From Nitrospirae bacterium YQR-1 (GTDB lineage Bacteria > Nitrospirota > Thermodesulfovibrionia > Thermodesulfovibrionales > Magnetobacteriaceae): 64,000 nt of DNA. Below, piece by piece: positions 8,509 to 16,426 of the stretch. Location: positions 1-64,000 of the forward strand of contig JAMOBJ010000006.1 of the NCBI GenBank assembly GCA_039908095.1, in the 5' to 3' direction. A model generated the notes under the pieces. It was not told where the DNA came from. It was given only the letters and a program-made list of their open reading frames with translations, and did not search any database. Numbering within the stretch: position 1 is the first letter of the stretch; each line of letters starts with the position of its first letter. Position numbers and translations under genes: made by a program.

Positions 8509-8947
8509 CCTTGTTTGTTGCTTAACCTTATATTTCCAACCCGCCTATACGTACGCCGAGGATGAGTGCCTGCAGAGGCAAAAGGACCTGGCACTTAAGG
8601 AGGAAAGTGTAAAGAAAGAGGCGGCCAGGGTTGATGCGCTTAAGGCGGAAATAGATGCTAAAGTGGAAAAGTATCAGAACATTCTTAAGCAAATAGAAGA
8701 AGCTTTGAAAAAACTGCAACAGCCCGGTGATGAGCGTTTTAAAAGGGTTGTAAAGGACTTTGAAGCTATGCCGTCAGAGGAGGCGGGAGCACGTATCAGC
8801 GCTCTGGATGAGGATACAGCCGCTAATATCTTATTGAAAATGAGTCCAAGAAAAGCAGGGGCTGCAATGGCTCAGATAGAACCTAAGAAAGTAGCGTCAC
8901 TTACAGAAAAAATGGTTAATATAAAGAAAAGTTTTCCTGTTAAATGA
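8432..8947 (+). CDS. MotE-like flagellar chaperone (MgtE N-domain family)
   Basis: A single N-terminal hydrophobic segment (about residues 15-38) serves as signal or anchor. A coiled-coil with many Glu/Lys residues follows (about 45-95). The C-terminal helical domain of the MgtE intracellular N type contains FEAMPSEEAGARISALDEDTAANILLKM. This layout and the place between fliJ and fliK match MotE, a periplasmic chaperone that supports MotC/stator assembly in other bacteria. The start is uncertain: ATG 8432 gives a 77-base overlap with fliJ, GTG 8465 shortens it. The product class is fairly sure; the exact role is inferred. Confidence 0.8.
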   Translation: MNRKSRKGKPSVKWILYIYQGSLAISLVCCLTLYFQPAYTYAEDECLQRQKDLALKEESVKKEAARVDALKAEIDAKVEKYQNILKQIEEALKKLQQPGDERFKRVVKDFEAMPSEEAGARISALDEDTAANILLKMSPRKAGAAMAQIEPKKVASLTEKMVNIKKSFPVK

Positions 8948-9025
8948 AAAGTTTTTCCATCCTTTTTTAATTTTCCCACTGCATAAGATATTGTTATTCA
9001 TTATTAAACAAGCATGTTGCTTATT

Positions 9026-9041
9026 TGGTACGGGATTTGCA
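9026..9041 (+). promoter_or_regulatory. Sigma-54 (-24/-12) promoter of fliK-flgD-flgE
   Basis: TGGTACG, four bases, TTGCA matches the consensus TGGCACG-N4-TTGCA with one mismatch and exact GG-N10-GC spacing (GG 9027-9028, GC 9039-9040). Taking C9040 as -12 places transcription start at about 9052, two bases before the fliK ATG. Hook-length and hook genes are classic sigma-54 targets, and an NtrC-type activator opens this cluster. Confidence 0.75.
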
Positions 9042-9053
9042 TTTAACATTGCT

Positions 9054-10268
9054 ATGAATGATACTAATGCGATAAACTTACAGGGAGCAGGGGAACAGGT
9101 GCAGGGGCGCCAAAACGGAGTTAAACACATATCTGATGACGACACTCCAAATAAGTTTGATACTGTTTTTAAAAGAGCACTTAATGACAGACAACGTACC
9201 GCCTCAGACAAGAATACTTCTGAGGACAGGAAAAGCATTTCCCCAGATAAGAATACTTCTGAGGACAGGAAAAGCATTTCCTCAGACAAAAAAGTTTCCG
9301 ATGATAATGAAAACACGGCTCAGGCAGGTTCCATGTCGGCGTCTATGATGGCAATGAACCTCTTTGGAGTCGGAGTCGTAACAGATTTTTCCACCGCTGT
9401 GGTGGAGGACACCGGTGTGAATTCAGCTTTGAACGGGAGACTTTCCGGAATCATGCCTGAAGCAGCGAATCCACAAAAGGCTGCAAATACTGAAAATCCG
9501 GCGGATATGCTTAAACAGGGAGAGGCTGAAGCTAACGTTGCTGATTTTCCAACTGTATCAGAGGCGAAAAATGAGGCCGGCAAAGGGGCATCTATAAAGG
9601 AGTTATTGATAAACAGCACAGATGATAATGAGACTCCTGAGCTGCCGGACACTCTGAATGCAGCAAAACTAAATACCAATGAATTTGAAATTATGGCGGA
9701 GGAGGCAGTACAAAACGATGCCGGCAACAGCCGGTATGAAAAACTACAAAACAATAAGACTGAGGGCAACCCAGGCATAGAGCAGATGTTTAATCAGGAC
9801 TTGACGGCAAAGACACATCAACAAACTACCGGCACGGCGCCTCATGCGGTAAGCACTGAGGGAAATGTTCCCAAAGCTATTCAACTAAATGAGCATGTCT
9901 TCAGTGTAAACAAGCTAAGTGATACTTCAATAGAGGTGCGTTTGGAGCCGGATGGTCTGGGCTCTGTCAAGATACAGTTAAATATAGAAAAGGGCACTCT
10001 TCATGCCGATATAAGAGCCTCTGATGAGGCGGCGAAGGTTATAATTGAAAAGAATCTGAATGATATAGTAAAAGCTTTGACTCAGGAGGGGTTAACGGTA
10101 GGGGATTTTTCAGTTTCACTAAAGGACAAAGGAAGCCAGGACGGCAATGGTAAACAACAGGGTAACGATGGCAAGAAAGGTCTTGACGGTGACTCTCAAG
10201 AAGCGGAAATTACATCCGTAAACAGATATAGCACATCAGATGATGGTTTGATAAACATATTTGCATAA
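9054..10268 (+). CDS. fliK: Flagellar hook-length control protein FliK
   Basis: Secreted ruler that sets hook length and switches export specificity. The long N-terminal part is acidic, low in complexity and variable, as usual. The C-terminal Flg_hook domain (last 110 residues or so) has SIEVRLEPDGLGSVKIQLNI and GTLHADIRASDEAAKVIIE. I chose ATG 9054 because it follows the sigma-54 promoter by about 13 bases; a TTG at 8991 would lie upstream of the promoter. There is no ribosome-binding site before 9054, consistent with a leaderless message. A 39-base duplication lies inside the N-terminal region. Confidence 0.88.
   Translation: MNDTNAINLQGAGEQVQGRQNGVKHISDDDTPNKFDTVFKRALNDRQRTASDKNTSEDRKSISPDKNTSEDRKSISSDKKVSDDNENTAQAGSMSASMMAMNLFGVGVVTDFSTAVVEDTGVNSALNGRLSGIMPEAANPQKAANTENPADMLKQGEAEANVADFPTVSEAKNEAGKGASIKELLINSTDDNETPELPDTLNAAKLNTNEFEIMAEEAVQNDAGNSRYEKLQNNKTEGNPGIEQMFNQDLTAKTHQQTTGTAPHAVSTEGNVPKAIQLNEHVFSVNKLSDTSIEVRLEPDGLGSVKIQLNIEKGTLHADIRASDEAAKVIIEKNLNDIVKALTQEGLTVGDFSVSLKDKGSQDGNGKQQGNDGKKGLDGDSQEAEITSVNRYSTSDDGLINIFA
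9210..9281 (+). repeat. 39-base-period direct repeat inside fliK
   Basis: A 33-base block at 9210-9242 is repeated exactly at 9249-9281 (period 39 bases, 13 codons). Each copy encodes KNTSEDRKSIS followed by a variable pair. A third degenerate unit (SDKKVSDD) follows. In-frame change of copy number would alter the length of this ruler protein. Confidence 0.85.
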
Positions 10269-10287
10269 GCAAATAGGAGGTATAGAT

Positions 10288-10746
10288 ATGAGTACAACAA
10301 TAAACACAGCAACGTCAAACACGACGTCATCGGGCACCACATCAAGTACAAGCTCAACGGCCTCATCAAAAGATACCGTGGATAAGATGGATTTTCTTAA
10401 GCTCTTTACAAAACAGCTTCAGTACCAGAATCCATTGGACCCTATGGATTCGTCTAACTTTACCACACAGTTAGCACAATTTAGCTCACTTGAGGCACTA
10501 AACAGCATACAGAGCGGGATTACAGATTTGAACTCGTACTCAAACTCTTTAAATAATATGATGGCGGCAAATCTGATAGGTAAGGATGTTATTATGGATG
10601 ATGGAACGACCGGTAAAATAACCGGAATCAGTTTTAATGACGGGGTCTCTTCCCTGACGCTTGACAACGGCAGTAACGTTTTAATGGGTAACGTCAAGCA
10701 AATAGGAACAACGACAACATCATCATCAGCCACAACATCGTCTTAG
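10288..10746 (+). CDS. flgD: Flagellar hook scaffold/cap protein FlgD
   Basis: Caps the growing hook so that FlgE can polymerise. A Ser/Thr-rich N-terminus is followed by the FlgD signature MDFLKLFTKQLQYQNPLDPMDSSNFTTQLAQFS. The C-terminal half matches the beta-rich FlgD region (LIGKDVIMDDGTTGKITGI). AGGAGG at 10275-10280 fixes the ATG at 10288; an in-frame ATG at 10261 overlapping fliK is less likely. At 152 residues it is a short FlgD lacking the larger Ig-like insert. Confidence 0.93.
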   Translation: MSTTINTATSNTTSSGTTSSTSSTASSKDTVDKMDFLKLFTKQLQYQNPLDPMDSSNFTTQLAQFSSLEALNSIQSGITDLNSYSNSLNNMMAANLIGKDVIMDDGTTGKITGISFNDGVSSLTLDNGSNVLMGNVKQIGTTTTSSSATTSS

Positions 10747-10776
10747 AGATATGAGACAAGACAGGAGGATATTGAT

Positions 10777-12130
10777 ATGATAACATCTCTTTGGACGGCA
10801 GTTAGCGGTATGAGCACAAACAGTACGTCATTAGGTGTTGTGGGTGACAATATAGCAAACATGAATACAACCGGTTTTAAAGCAAGCAGGGCGTCATTTG
10901 GTGACGTACTGAGTCAAAGCCTGGTAGGTGTAGCGGGGGGGGGGGCAGGTTGGGAGGGGCTCTCTTGTTGACAGTGTAAGCCCACTTTTTACTCAGGGCT
11001 CTTTTGTTGCAACCAATAACGGCATGGATTTAGCTATAGACGGCAACGGATTTTTTCTAGTTAGAGACAACGCAACAAGCTCATCCTCAGGTATGACTTA
11101 CTATACCCGTGCAGGCAACTTTAGTTTGGATAAAGACGGCTATATGGTAACCTCTACAGGTTTCAGAGTGCAGGGATACATGGCTACAGACGTAAATGCT
11201 GTATCGGTGACAAGCGGCAATCTCAGCGATATCAAAGTAGATACGAGCTTCAGTTCCGCAGCAGTAACAAGCAATGTGGACTGGACACTCAACCTGAATT
11301 CCCAGGCAAGCGTTATAACTGCTGCATTTTCGCTTGACAGTGACGGCGATGGTATAAGTGACGACCCAGGCAATTACAATTACTCATCCACCTCAACCGT
11401 ATATGACTCCCAGGGCGGCTCACATGAGGTAACCGCTTATTATACTAAAACTGCAAACAACTCGTGGGAGGTCCATTATGCTTATCAACAGTCAACCACA
11501 AGCAGCGTATTAACTCTCGCCACATCAACTGCTACCCAGACACTGTCGTTTAACACTAACGGCTATCTTGTAAGCGATGGGACAGGTACGGATGTTTCGG
11601 CAAGCACTGAGCCCTCTATTGCGTTTAACTTCCTAGGTGGCGTGACTAATCCACAGAATATTACTTTCAACTATGGTAAGTCTCTGAATCAAAGCGGCAC
11701 GGGATTAAATGCATCCCAGCAATTAGCGGATACTTCTCAGGTGCTGGATATAAGTCAGGACGGACACGCTCCAGGGTCACTTAAGAGTTTAAACATTGAC
11801 GATTTAGGTAAGATAACCGCTGTGTTTACAAACGGTCAAACAAGGACTCTCGGACAAATTGCCTTAGCCCGCTTTAATGCCGCCAACAGACTGACAAAAG
11901 AGGGGCAGAATCTGTTTTCACAGTCCGGTGAATCCGGTGAGGCTATAGTTAATACGGCACGGACAAGCGGCCTGGGGGGCATTGTTTCAGGTTCGCTTGA
12001 AACAAGTAACGTTGACCTTGGAACTGAGTTTGTCACTATGATTACAAATCAGAGGGCCTTTCAAGCTAACTCTAAAAGCGTCACAACAACAGATGAGCTT
12101 TTACAGGAAATATTATCACTGAAGAGATAG
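10777..12130 (+). CDS. flgE: Flagellar hook protein FlgE, interrupted by a +1 frameshift at a G11 tract
   Basis: Hook subunit. The first frame (10777-10971) gives the FlgE N-terminus with VVGDNIANMNTTGFKASRASF, then stops after 64 residues. From about 10946 the next frame reads QVGRGSLVDSVSPLFTQGS and continues through DLAIDGNGFFLV to the C-terminal signature NVDLGTEFVTMITNQRAFQ at 12130. Both halves are intact FlgE. The break lies in eleven consecutive G (10935-10945): ten G would join the frames into a 450-residue protein, with the run encoding glycines. This could be phase variation, an assembly error, or a mutation. AGGAGG precedes the start. A strong terminator follows. Confidence 0.9.
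10935..10945 (+). repeat. Homopolymeric tract of eleven G inside flgE
   Basis: Eleven G follow AGC and precede CAGG. The run decides whether flgE is read through (10 or 13 G in frame; 11 here out of frame). It is the longest G run in the window and lies in a glycine-coding segment that would tolerate added residues, as expected for a slippage contingency site. Confidence 0.9.
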
Positions 12131-12168
12131 TGTTCCATACAGAGCCTTCAAAGTTGAGGCAAAGATAC

Positions 12169-12208
12169 AACAATGGGTAAGACTTAAGTCTTACCCATTG
12201 TTTATTTA
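12169..12208 (+). terminator. Rho-independent terminator after flgE
   Basis: Perfect 17-base inverted repeat (12169-12185 pairs with 12186-12202, inner arm GGGTAAGACTT) followed by a T-rich stretch. It closes the flagellar cluster and separates it from the convergent pepF. Confidence 0.85.
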
Positions 12209-12262
12209 ATGACCCTGACAAAAAGGGGTCAAGGGGGCATCGCTCCCTTGCAGGTAGGGGTT

Positions 12263-12345
12263 TAAGGGGAAGGACGGAGTCCTTCCCCTTACTCTCCTTA
12301 CTCTCCTTACTCTCCTACTCTCCTTTCATTCTTTCATTCTTTCTT
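12263..12345. repeat. Palindrome and short tandem repeats at the pepF 3' end
   Basis: Arms of 13 bases (12263-12275 and 12279-12291) flank GGA. They are followed by repeats of ACTCTCCTT and then TTTCATTC. The tract runs into the last codons of the minus-strand pepF, giving its charged tail. It may serve as the pepF terminator and looks like a small interspersed element. Confidence 0.6.
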
Positions 12346-14138
12346 ATCGCCTCATTTTTTAAACCTTTATCAATCATCTCTTTAATAAAAGCAAAGCCAC
12401 CGTGCCAGAATTCGGGGCTGAGCATGTCGATGCCGGCTTCTTTTAGTATTAGGCCGGGGGAGGTGGAGCCACCGTAGGAGAGTATTTTAATGATTTTAGG
12501 GATAAATTCCCTGCCTTCTTCTTTGAACCTTTTGTACAGTGAGAGGGAGAGCAATTCGCCAAAGCTGTAGGCATAGCAGTAAAACGGCGTGTGGTAGATG
12601 TGTGGGATGGTTATCCATTCGATTTGAAAGTCATCTGAGACCTCGACGGAGTCTCCGAACTGTTCTTTTAGAAGATTAAGGTAGATACTATTTAAATCGT
12701 TAACCGGAGTGCCGTTTTCTATGAGTGAGTGGGCGGTCTTTTCAAAGATAACAAAAAAAGCCTGCCTGAGGACTGTTGCGTACATATCGTCAATGGCGGA
12801 ACTCAGAATCAGACGGCGTGCGGTGGCATCATTTTCCTCTTCAAGGAGGCGTTCGGTAAGCAGCATTTCGGCAAATACGGAGGCGGTTTCGGCAAGGGGC
12901 AGAGGAGCATGAAATGTAAGCACCGAGTGGTCTTGTGCCAGCAGGGAATGAACGGCGTGTCCCAGTTCGTGGGCTAATGTGGCTACCTGACGGGGCTCAC
13001 CGGTATAATTAGTCAATACCCATGGAGTGAGTTTTGGAAGCACCCCGTAGCAAAATGCCCCTCCGCGCTTATTGGTACGGTCCTCTGAGTCAATGTGTTT
13101 CTTGTCAAAAACACTTTTCGCAAGTCTATAGAATTGAGGGCTAAAGTTATCGAAACTTTCAAGTACCATAGAAACAGCATCGGAGTACTCGATTTTTTTC
13201 TTTGTTTGTGCTTTAATGGGAGCATAGAGGTCGAAGCGGCGCAGTTTAGGCAGCTCCAGCCACTGTGCTTTTAACTTAAAATAATCGTGAAACACGTGTG
13301 AGTTATCTTTGCAAACTGACAGGAGAGTTTCCACAACGTCATCGGGTATGTCATTTGACATGTTGCGGACGTTAATCGGGCTTTTAAATTTCCGTAATCC
13401 GATTTGCTCCTTTGCCCAGTCCCGTACCCTATAGACATAGAGTTGAGAAAGGACGGACTCATCTTTACCAAATACGGCAAACAGCTCCTTATAGGCGGCC
13501 TTACGCACCTCAGGACGCATATCTCTGACGAAAGTCATAAGGCTGTCACGGGTGTTGTGAGTCGTCTTGCCATCCACATCCATAACAAAGTCGTACTTAC
13601 TTGTCAGCATATCGTAGAGGGTCAGTAGTGCACCTGAGCCGTTAGTGTCCTTTATGTTAATTATCTTTTCCTCGAGCTCACTAAGAATGTGCTCTTTAAA
13701 CTGCCTTTGTCTGTCAAGATAATATGTAAGATTACCGGCATAAACCAACAGCCGCTTAGCCTCTTCATCAGTTAGAGATTTCCACCAGAGGCTGAAAAAA
13801 AGAGTCCGGTTTTGCATATCCGCTAAAAAATTTTCGACATTTCCCATAATTGCAAGAGCCTTTGTATCCTGCGTATCCTCAGAGAATCTGAGAGCGGTAT
13901 AGGCGGTTATTTTTCCGGCAAGGGCTGCGAGAGTTTCCATCAGCGTAAGGATATTGACAAATGCGCCGCCATCCATGCCGGGATTAATAATGCTCCGTTT
14001 TGATTCAATTTCCTCCACACAATCCTCTATTTCTTTAAAGGCCGCCTTTATAACACTGTCGTTGCCGGACGATAACAGTTCACTTAAATCCCACCGGCTC
14101 TTCTGATATCTTACACCGCTATGTGCCACAACAATCAT
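12315..14138 (-). CDS. pepF: Oligoendopeptidase F family zinc metallopeptidase (M3)
   Basis: Cytoplasmic peptidase that cuts oligopeptides. The M3 zinc site HELGHAVHSLL lies in the C-terminal half (HExxH), with the downstream glutamate in LAETASVFAEMLL. The C-terminal block HIYHTPFYCYAYSFGELLSLSLY is typical of PepF. Length of 607 residues is normal. AGGAGG lies only one or two bases before the ATG at 14138, so a GTG at 14129 may be the real start. The final residues (KNERMKGE) are encoded by the repeat tract described separately. Confidence 0.92.
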   Translation of the reverse strand: MIVVAHSGVRYQKSRWDLSELLSSGNDSVIKAAFKEIEDCVEEIESKRSIINPGMDGGAFVNILTLMETLAALAGKITAYTALRFSEDTQDTKALAIMGNVENFLADMQNRTLFFSLWWKSLTDEEAKRLLVYAGNLTYYLDRQRQFKEHILSELEEKIINIKDTNGSGALLTLYDMLTSKYDFVMDVDGKTTHNTRDSLMTFVRDMRPEVRKAAYKELFAVFGKDESVLSQLYVYRVRDWAKEQIGLRKFKSPINVRNMSNDIPDDVVETLLSVCKDNSHVFHDYFKLKAQWLELPKLRRFDLYAPIKAQTKKKIEYSDAVSMVLESFDNFSPQFYRLAKSVFDKKHIDSEDRTNKRGGAFCYGVLPKLTPWVLTNYTGEPRQVATLAHELGHAVHSLLAQDHSVLTFHAPLPLAETASVFAEMLLTERLLEEENDATARRLILSSAIDDMYATVLRQAFFVIFEKTAHSLIENGTPVNDLNSIYLNLLKEQFGDSVEVSDDFQIEWITIPHIYHTPFYCYAYSFGELLSLSLYKRFKEEGREFIPKIIKILSYGGSTSPGLILKEAGIDMLSPEFWHGGFAFIKEMIDKGLKNEAIRKNERMKGE

Positions 14139-14253
14139 ACCTCCTGACGCTTAATTTTGTATGTGTGATAACTATTTGTATTATATACCTTTTTATCGTT
14201 TTAATACGAGGTGATGTAAGTTACTGCACGGCTAAGAAAAATATAATATACTC

Positions 14254-14313
14254 TTATTGTACATTCCATCTAAACCTTCCTCTCGGGCCCTAAGGAGTTA
14301 GGGCCTTTTTTTT
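14254..14313 (+). ncRNA. Possible small RNA or leader attenuator
   Basis: A TATAAT at 14242-14247 is followed by about 60 bases ending in a strong terminator: arms GGCCCTAA (14286-14293) and TTAGGGCC (14298-14305), loop GGAG, then eight T. No coding gene on the plus strand lies upstream, so something short must be transcribed, or this hairpin attenuates the downstream gene. The -35 is poor. No known family recognised. Confidence 0.35.
14286..14313 (+). terminator. Rho-independent terminator with no obvious upstream gene
   Basis: Eight-base perfect stem, GGAG loop, then a run of eight T on the plus strand. It is 95 bases before the sua5/tsaC GTG and 148 bases after the divergent pepF start. 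Confidence 0.75.
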
Positions 14314-14407
14314 ACCTTGTAATATGAAAAGTTGACAGGCTTTTTTTATAATTAAGTTTAGTGCTACAGGGGGCAATATTAAATATATAACAATAGACGG
14401 TACGAGG

Positions 14408-14995
14408 GTGCCGGAGGTTTTAGATGAGGCCGCTCAGGCGCTCTCAGAGGGACGGCTCATAGCGTATCCGACAGAGACGTTTTATGCGCTAGGTGTTGCC
14501 TGTGATAACAAGGAGGCACTGAGGAGGCTTTTTGAGCTTAAGGGAAGACCGGAAAACAAGCCTTTTCCACTGATTGCAGGCTCTGTTGAGACAATAGAAC
14601 GTAAAGTTGCGGTTGTGGATAAACCGGCGCTCGCACTTGGACGTACTCATTGGCCGGGGGCGTTAACGATTCTTCTTAAGGCTAAGGACGGACATTGCTC
14701 CGAATTTATTTTAAATGAGGCGGGTAAAGTGGCGGTACGTATTCCGGGAGAGTCATTTGCGCTTGCACTGGCAAGACGCCTGAATTATCCCATAACCTCA
14801 ACGAGTGCTAATCCCTCAGGGCTTGTGCCTGCCGCAGACGCTGCAACTGTGGTTAAATACTTTGGTACAGAGGCAATAGATATTGTTATTGATGGCGGTT
14901 GTACTCCGGGCGGGCTTCCCTCAACAATATTAGAGGTGACGGCAGATGGTAGAATTAAGATTTTACGGGCAGGGGCGATACAGGTAATACCATGA
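14408..14995 (+). CDS. L-threonylcarbamoyladenylate synthase (Sua5/YrdC/TsaC)
   Basis: Makes threonylcarbamoyl-AMP for the t6A37 modification of tRNAs. The N-terminal signature LIAYPTETFYALG (about residues 17-29) is clear, followed by KGRPENKPFPL and the nucleotide-site block SANPSG. Length of 195 residues is that of the single-domain TsaC/YrdC class. A GTG at 14408 is the first conventional start but has only a close, weak GAGG. The same frame is open upstream, with an ATT at 14378 behind ACAGGGGG that would add ten residues. Confidence 0.93.
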   Translation: MPEVLDEAAQALSEGRLIAYPTETFYALGVACDNKEALRRLFELKGRPENKPFPLIAGSVETIERKVAVVDKPALALGRTHWPGALTILLKAKDGHCSEFILNEAGKVAVRIPGESFALALARRLNYPITSTSANPSGLVPAADAATVVKYFGTEAIDIVIDGGCTPGGLPSTILEVTADGRIKILRAGAIQVIP

Positions 14996-15019
14996 TTTGA
15001 AATTGTTGAAGTTTTTCTT

Positions 15020-15229
15020 TCAAATTTCAACGTAATCTACACAAGCATGAGGCTCCGGAATTGGTATCCCATCTTCTTTTAATCCCTCAAGGTGCATCTC
15101 GATAGCTCTGTGCTTGTTTCTAATTACATCCTTTTGAGTTTTACCTGTTGCTACACATCCCATCAAATCGGGTGAGTACGCAGAAAAATTATTTTCGGTT
15201 TTTTCTATTACAATTAAATACTTATTCAT
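15020..15229 (-). CDS. HicB-like small protein without a HicA partner
   Basis: The 69-residue protein has the HicB/UPF0150 fold signature: YLIVIEKTENNFSAYSPDLMGCVATGKT, then RAIEMHLEGLKEDGIPIPEP. HicB proteins are usually antitoxins that neutralise the HicA RNase. No HicA-like ORF (about 60 residues with a conserved histidine) is next to it. Its ATG overlaps the rlmB stop by eight bases, so it is probably translated with rlmB. It may be an orphan antitoxin or a domesticated regulator. A longer frame upstream is just the rlmB antiphase. Confidence 0.8.
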   Translation of the reverse strand: MNKYLIVIEKTENNFSAYSPDLMGCVATGKTQKDVIRNKHRAIEMHLEGLKEDGIPIPEPHACVDYVEI

Positions 15230-15947
15230 ATTCCCTCTGTCTTTTACATTCAAAAAGAAAAACCCCAGCGGAAACTGAAACGTTAAGGGAGTCAATCGAG
15301 CCAAAGACCGGAATTTTAATAAGCATATCACAGTGTTCAGAAACGGTTCTTCTAAGCCCTGAGCCCTCAGAGCCAAACACAAAGGCAACCGGGCCTCTTA
15401 GGTCAACGCTCCAGAGGGTGTGCTCAGAGGCTGCGTCTGCTCCATAAACGGTAACATTGTTATCCTTAAGATATCTTATCGAGTGTTTTATGTTTGAAAC
15501 CATCGCCATGGGCAGGTAAAAGGATGCCCCGCTTGAGGTCTTATCCACAACAGGGGAGAGTCCGGCACTTCTGTGGCTTTGGAAAATTACTCCGCTAACT
15601 CCTGCAACCTCTGCTGTTCTTAGTATAGCGCCAAAATTCCTTGGGTCTTCTATACCATCAAGAACTACAAACAGCGGATTGACAACACTCTTATATATCT
15701 GCTCCACGGAGAGCAACTGCTGTGTCTCGTTTAACAAAGCACATATGCCCTGATGAGTCAGCCCATGAAATTTATCAAAAAACTCCTTTCCAACCTCTTC
15801 CACGGCAACCCCTGCGCCTCTGGTAAGAGACAGCAAAGTGCGGCGGTCGCGTTTCCAGCCCTGTGTTACATAAACAACTCTAACCTGCCGCTTTGCAGTG
15901 AGCGCCTCAAAAACAGGATTTATCCCGTAAATCCACCGTCCTGTCAT
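15222..15947 (-). CDS. rlmB: 23S rRNA 2'-O-methyltransferase, TrmH/RlmB family
   Basis: SPOUT methyltransferase predicted to methylate 23S rRNA G2251. The N-terminal substrate-binding domain begins IYGINPVFEAL. The knot domain has the three SPOUT motifs: VVLDGIEDPRNFGAILRTAE, VFGSEGSGLRR and IPVFGSIDSLNVSVSAGVFL. Length of 241 residues is normal for RlmB. It follows the unknown 110-residue gene by ten bases and overlaps the HicB-like gene. RlmB and TrmH cannot be separated with certainty by eye, but the N-domain favours RlmB. Confidence 0.9.
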   Translation of the reverse strand: MTGRWIYGINPVFEALTAKRQVRVVYVTQGWKRDRRTLLSLTRGAGVAVEEVGKEFFDKFHGLTHQGICALLNETQQLLSVEQIYKSVVNPLFVVLDGIEDPRNFGAILRTAEVAGVSGVIFQSHRSAGLSPVVDKTSSGASFYLPMAMVSNIKHSIRYLKDNNVTVYGADAASEHTLWSVDLRGPVAFVFGSEGSGLRRTVSEHCDMLIKIPVFGSIDSLNVSVSAGVFLFECKRQREYE

Positions 15948-15957
15948 GTTCTGGGGG

Positions 15958-16290
15958 TTAAAACCCGGGGAAGAGCTTTAATTTCAGAGATTTGCCGCTA
16001 TTTAAAGCATATATGGCAGAGATGATTCCACCATCTATGTAGTGCAGTTTAAATTTGCCAAACCCTCTGTTTACAAGCCCCTTGGCGTCTGACGGGCAGC
16101 CGTGCTCACACCCTGCCACGCCCTTAATCATTTTGAGTATTAAAGAATCTATCTGGAGCTGTGAAAGGTCCTCTGCGTTATCAAGACCGAATTGAAGTAT
16201 TGTTGCCATTGCCCCTTTTACATCAAACTTATATGGATTTTCGATTTCCAGAGCAAGTGACTCAGCACCAATCGTTACGTCAAGTTCCAT
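15958..16290 (-). CDS. Conserved-looking hypothetical protein, 110 residues
   Basis: I do not recognise the family. The protein begins MELDVTIGAESLALEIENPY, has a central CEHGCPSDAKG segment (two Cys and a His) and ends in hydrophobic-basic SGKSLKLKLFPGF. There is no signal peptide or membrane helix. A good AGGAGG lies seven bases before the ATG, and rlmB follows ten bases later, which supports a real gene in an operon with rlmB. Confidence 0.7.
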   Translation of the reverse strand: MELDVTIGAESLALEIENPYKFDVKGAMATILQFGLDNAEDLSQLQIDSLILKMIKGVAGCEHGCPSDAKGLVNRGFGKFKLHYIDGGIISAIYALNSGKSLKLKLFPGF

Positions 16291-16364
16291 TCATTTACCT
16301 CCTAATTGTTTTTATAATCTCAACAGCAGCCACCTGCTATGATAACTACTAACTCTAATACTAA

Positions 16365-16426
16365 GTTGCATTCATTCGATTAACTTTGTTGGCTTCGTCG
16401 AAAGCTCCTTGACGCCTCCCCTAAAG
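16365..16426 (+). repeat. Dispersed repeat, copy 1
   Basis: About 62 bases starting GTTGCATTCATTCGATTAAC and ending in CCCTAAAG. They are almost identical to 53126-53188, with a few substitutions and a one-base indel. No ORF or transposase is linked to it. Confidence 0.8.

Noticed and set aside
11024..12130. ATG 11024 as an independent gene start
   Set aside because: The frame upstream of it already encodes conserved FlgE residues, so it is the second half of the interrupted flgE.
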